Assembly (NCBI RefSeq): GCF_033473495.1
Contig: NC_088936.1
Location: 2,418,001-2,482,000 of the forward strand
DNA: 64,000 nt
Direction: 5' to 3'
Origin: Cercospora beticola
Taxonomy: Eukaryota; Ascomycota; Dothideomycetes; Mycosphaerellales; Mycosphaerellaceae
Made by a program: the position numbers and the translations under genes. Below the pieces are notes generated by a model. The model made no database searches. It had not been told where the DNA came from and worked only from the letters and a program-made list of their open reading frames with translations. Every line of letters starts with the position of its first letter. Positions within the stretch are counted from its first letter, which is position 1. This document shows positions 62,421-64,000 of the stretch, piece by piece.

Positions 62421-64000
62421 TAGTACTAGTAATCGGTCGCGCTCTCTATATATAGAATATAGTATACGATTTACTAATACTAGTCTTAGCTAAATTATAG
62501 CCTCTATATATTTACTTAGAGTATATTAGTAAGGCGCCTACTAAAGATATCGATATTTAAGAAATAGAAGCTATAGCCTTCGCTATATATATATATATAT
62601 AGAGAATAGATATAAAAGTATATATAGTTTATCTAAATCCTCTAGAATTATATTAGTCTAAGAGCTCTTCTAACTTTTATATAGTATATATTCTTAGTAT
62701 ATATACTATAATAGAGATAGATAATTCTTATATACTAGTCTACCTCTTTTAACTAGAGTAAGTAGTACGCTCTATATTTTTCGTAGGTAGAAAAGCTCTC
62801 GTACTAGTACTCCGGTAGAAAAACCTCCTTATATCTTTATATCTTATAGTAAGCTCTATATAGCCTGCCGCTTCTATAGTTTCTAGTTCTCCTTAGGATA
62901 ATTTATATTATCTTAATAGTTTAGATCCTTTATAGTAGTTCTCCTTAGTTATTTCTTATATTATTAGTACTTAGGAGCCCGATCCTCTTACCTACTAGCT
63001 TAGAGACTTAAGCCTATATATATAGTCTTAGTCTCTATACTAGTATCTATATTAATCCTATATCTAACTCTTTCTTACTAGTTCCTAGAGTAGGTATCTC
63101 TCTATATAAATTCTACTTAGATTTTAACCTTCCTTAGTATCTAGTTATATAACCTATATCTAGAGAAATTCTAGTTTTTATAGAATATCTAGAATAGTAG
63201 GTATCTTTATAGGTAGCTCTAAGTATAGTATAGAGTTAGATAGCTTATATTAGATACTCTGCCTTTAGACTTAAAGTTTCTAGAGAGCTCTAAAGTATAG
63301 AGACTAGTCTGCTTTAGAGTCTTCTATTTTAGATAAAAGGCTCCTAGTAGCTAATTATCCTAGTATCTATAGAAGTACTACTATTCCTTTCTTCTATTTC
63401 TACTATCCTTACTCTTTCTTATTAAAGCCTTCCCTTAGATATACTTAGTTCCTCCTTTTTAGCCTATTTAGAGCCTAGGTTACTACTCTAGCTTCTAGAC
63501 CTATAGTAGTATTTACTACCTAGAAGGGCTATCCCGTAGTCGAGTATTAGAATCTTATAGTAGTTATACTACGCTAGCGTCGTCTTCGTATTCTTAGGAG
63601 CTCTCTAATCTTTCTAGGTCGAAATTCTAGACTTTTTCGCCTTCTTCCTATCTCTATAGGTATCTAGCTGCCCTATACTTTACTAGTATAGCCGAAGCTA
63701 TCTATTTCTACCTACGACCGTATAGAGGTATATAATAGGACTTCGTAGGCTATATACTATAATAGTATCTAGATAAGTTCGAAACTAGAATACTACTTTT
63801 ATCTATATAATACTAGTCGAAAAACCTATTACGATATTAATTAATAACTATAAGTAGAGCTTTAAACCTATCTAATTCTCTAATTCTCTAACTATCTATA
63901 CTATAGTAGCTATAGACTATAAGTAGTTTATATAGAATAAGAATAAAAACGAGAATATAACTATAAAGCTACCTAAGAAGTACTCTAACTAGAAGGATCT
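62421..64000. other. RIP-degraded right edge
   Basis: TpA-rich DNA without a recognised element. Long frames with RIP-type breaks exist on the plus strand (for example about 63,490-63,800), but no motif could be assigned. Confidence 0.35.

Larger units (their letters stand above)
10692..64000. other. RIP-mutated, TpA-rich repeat domain
   Basis: From about 10.7 kb to the right edge, CpA and TpG become rare and TpA dominant, while CpG is still present. Every recognisable coding frame carries stops of the TAG/TAA type at Gln/Trp positions and Cys/His-to-Tyr or Gly-to-Ser changes, all explained by C-to-T on either strand in a CpA context. This is the classic product of repeat-induced point mutation in Pezizomycotina. 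The window does not show where the domain ends. It may be constitutive heterochromatin. Confidence 0.93.

Noticed and set aside
10692..64000. Mitochondrial DNA or a non-standard genetic code as the reason for TAG/TAA in frames
   Set aside because: Breaks coincide with RIP-type C-to-T changes, Cys/His-to-Tyr substitutions accompany them, and nuclear retroelements with TSDs fill the region.
1..64000. CRISPR arrays, bacterial operons, rRNA or tRNA genes
   Set aside because: None seen; the repeats are LTRs and LINE copies, and the genes have spliceosomal introns.

Overview
The window is fungal. The first ~10.6 kb is GC-balanced, gene-bearing DNA with short (44-75 nt) spliceosomal introns. From ~10.7 kb to the right edge the sequence is extremely TpA-rich and poor in CpA/TpG, and recognisable coding frames are broken almost only by TAG/TAA, where CAG, CAA or TGG codons are expected. 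That is the footprint of repeat-induced point mutation (RIP), so the source is most likely a filamentous ascomycete (Pezizomycotina).

Left part (1-10,583). Three genes can be rebuilt exon by exon. (1) A full-length, Ste6/ABCB-type ABC exporter on the minus strand (187-4171, 4 exons, 1267 aa). (2) A borosin-type peptide alpha-N-methyltransferase on the plus strand (5836-7429, 6 exons, 434 aa as read), with the fused SAM-dependent tetrapyrrole-methylase domain known from OphMA and all five of its active-site Tyr/Arg positions. (3) A CmcJ/AsaB-type oxygenase-like protein on the minus strand (7767-8840, 4 exons, 305 aa). Together they look like a compact cluster for a ribosomally made, backbone N-methylated peptide: precursor/methyltransferase, a possible tailoring oxidase and an exporter. 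The 3' end of the borosin gene is unusual: past the first stop the same frame stays open for 36 codons and ends in a very hydrophobic, core-like tail. An unresolved stretch (4172-5835) may hold another small or decayed gene.

Boundary. At 10,584 a HET / NB-ARC / TPR protein (fungal NLR-like, incompatibility-type) begins cleanly. Its first 36 codons are intact; from 10,692 on it is riddled with RIP-type stops and is split by a LINE. The RIP domain therefore starts inside this gene, about 1.7 kb from the cluster.

Right part (10.7-64 kb). This is a nest of RIP-inactivated retroelements: a LINE in the NLR gene (12,246-17,294, +); a second LINE type (about 18.1-23.2 kb, +); two near-identical LINE copies on the minus strand (23,199-28,244 and 30,303-35,357), each with 14-15 bp target-site duplications; a complete Ty3/gypsy chromovirus with 195-bp LTRs and TSD TCTAT (39,315-46,110), carrying an extra antisense reading frame between pol and the 3' LTR; a complete Ty1/copia element on the minus strand with 230-bp LTRs and TSD ACTTA (49,182-55,311); and a gypsy-like gag (about 60.0-62.4 kb). 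The stretches between them are RIP-degraded older DNA that I could not identify. No gene right of 10.7 kb can encode an intact product as read.
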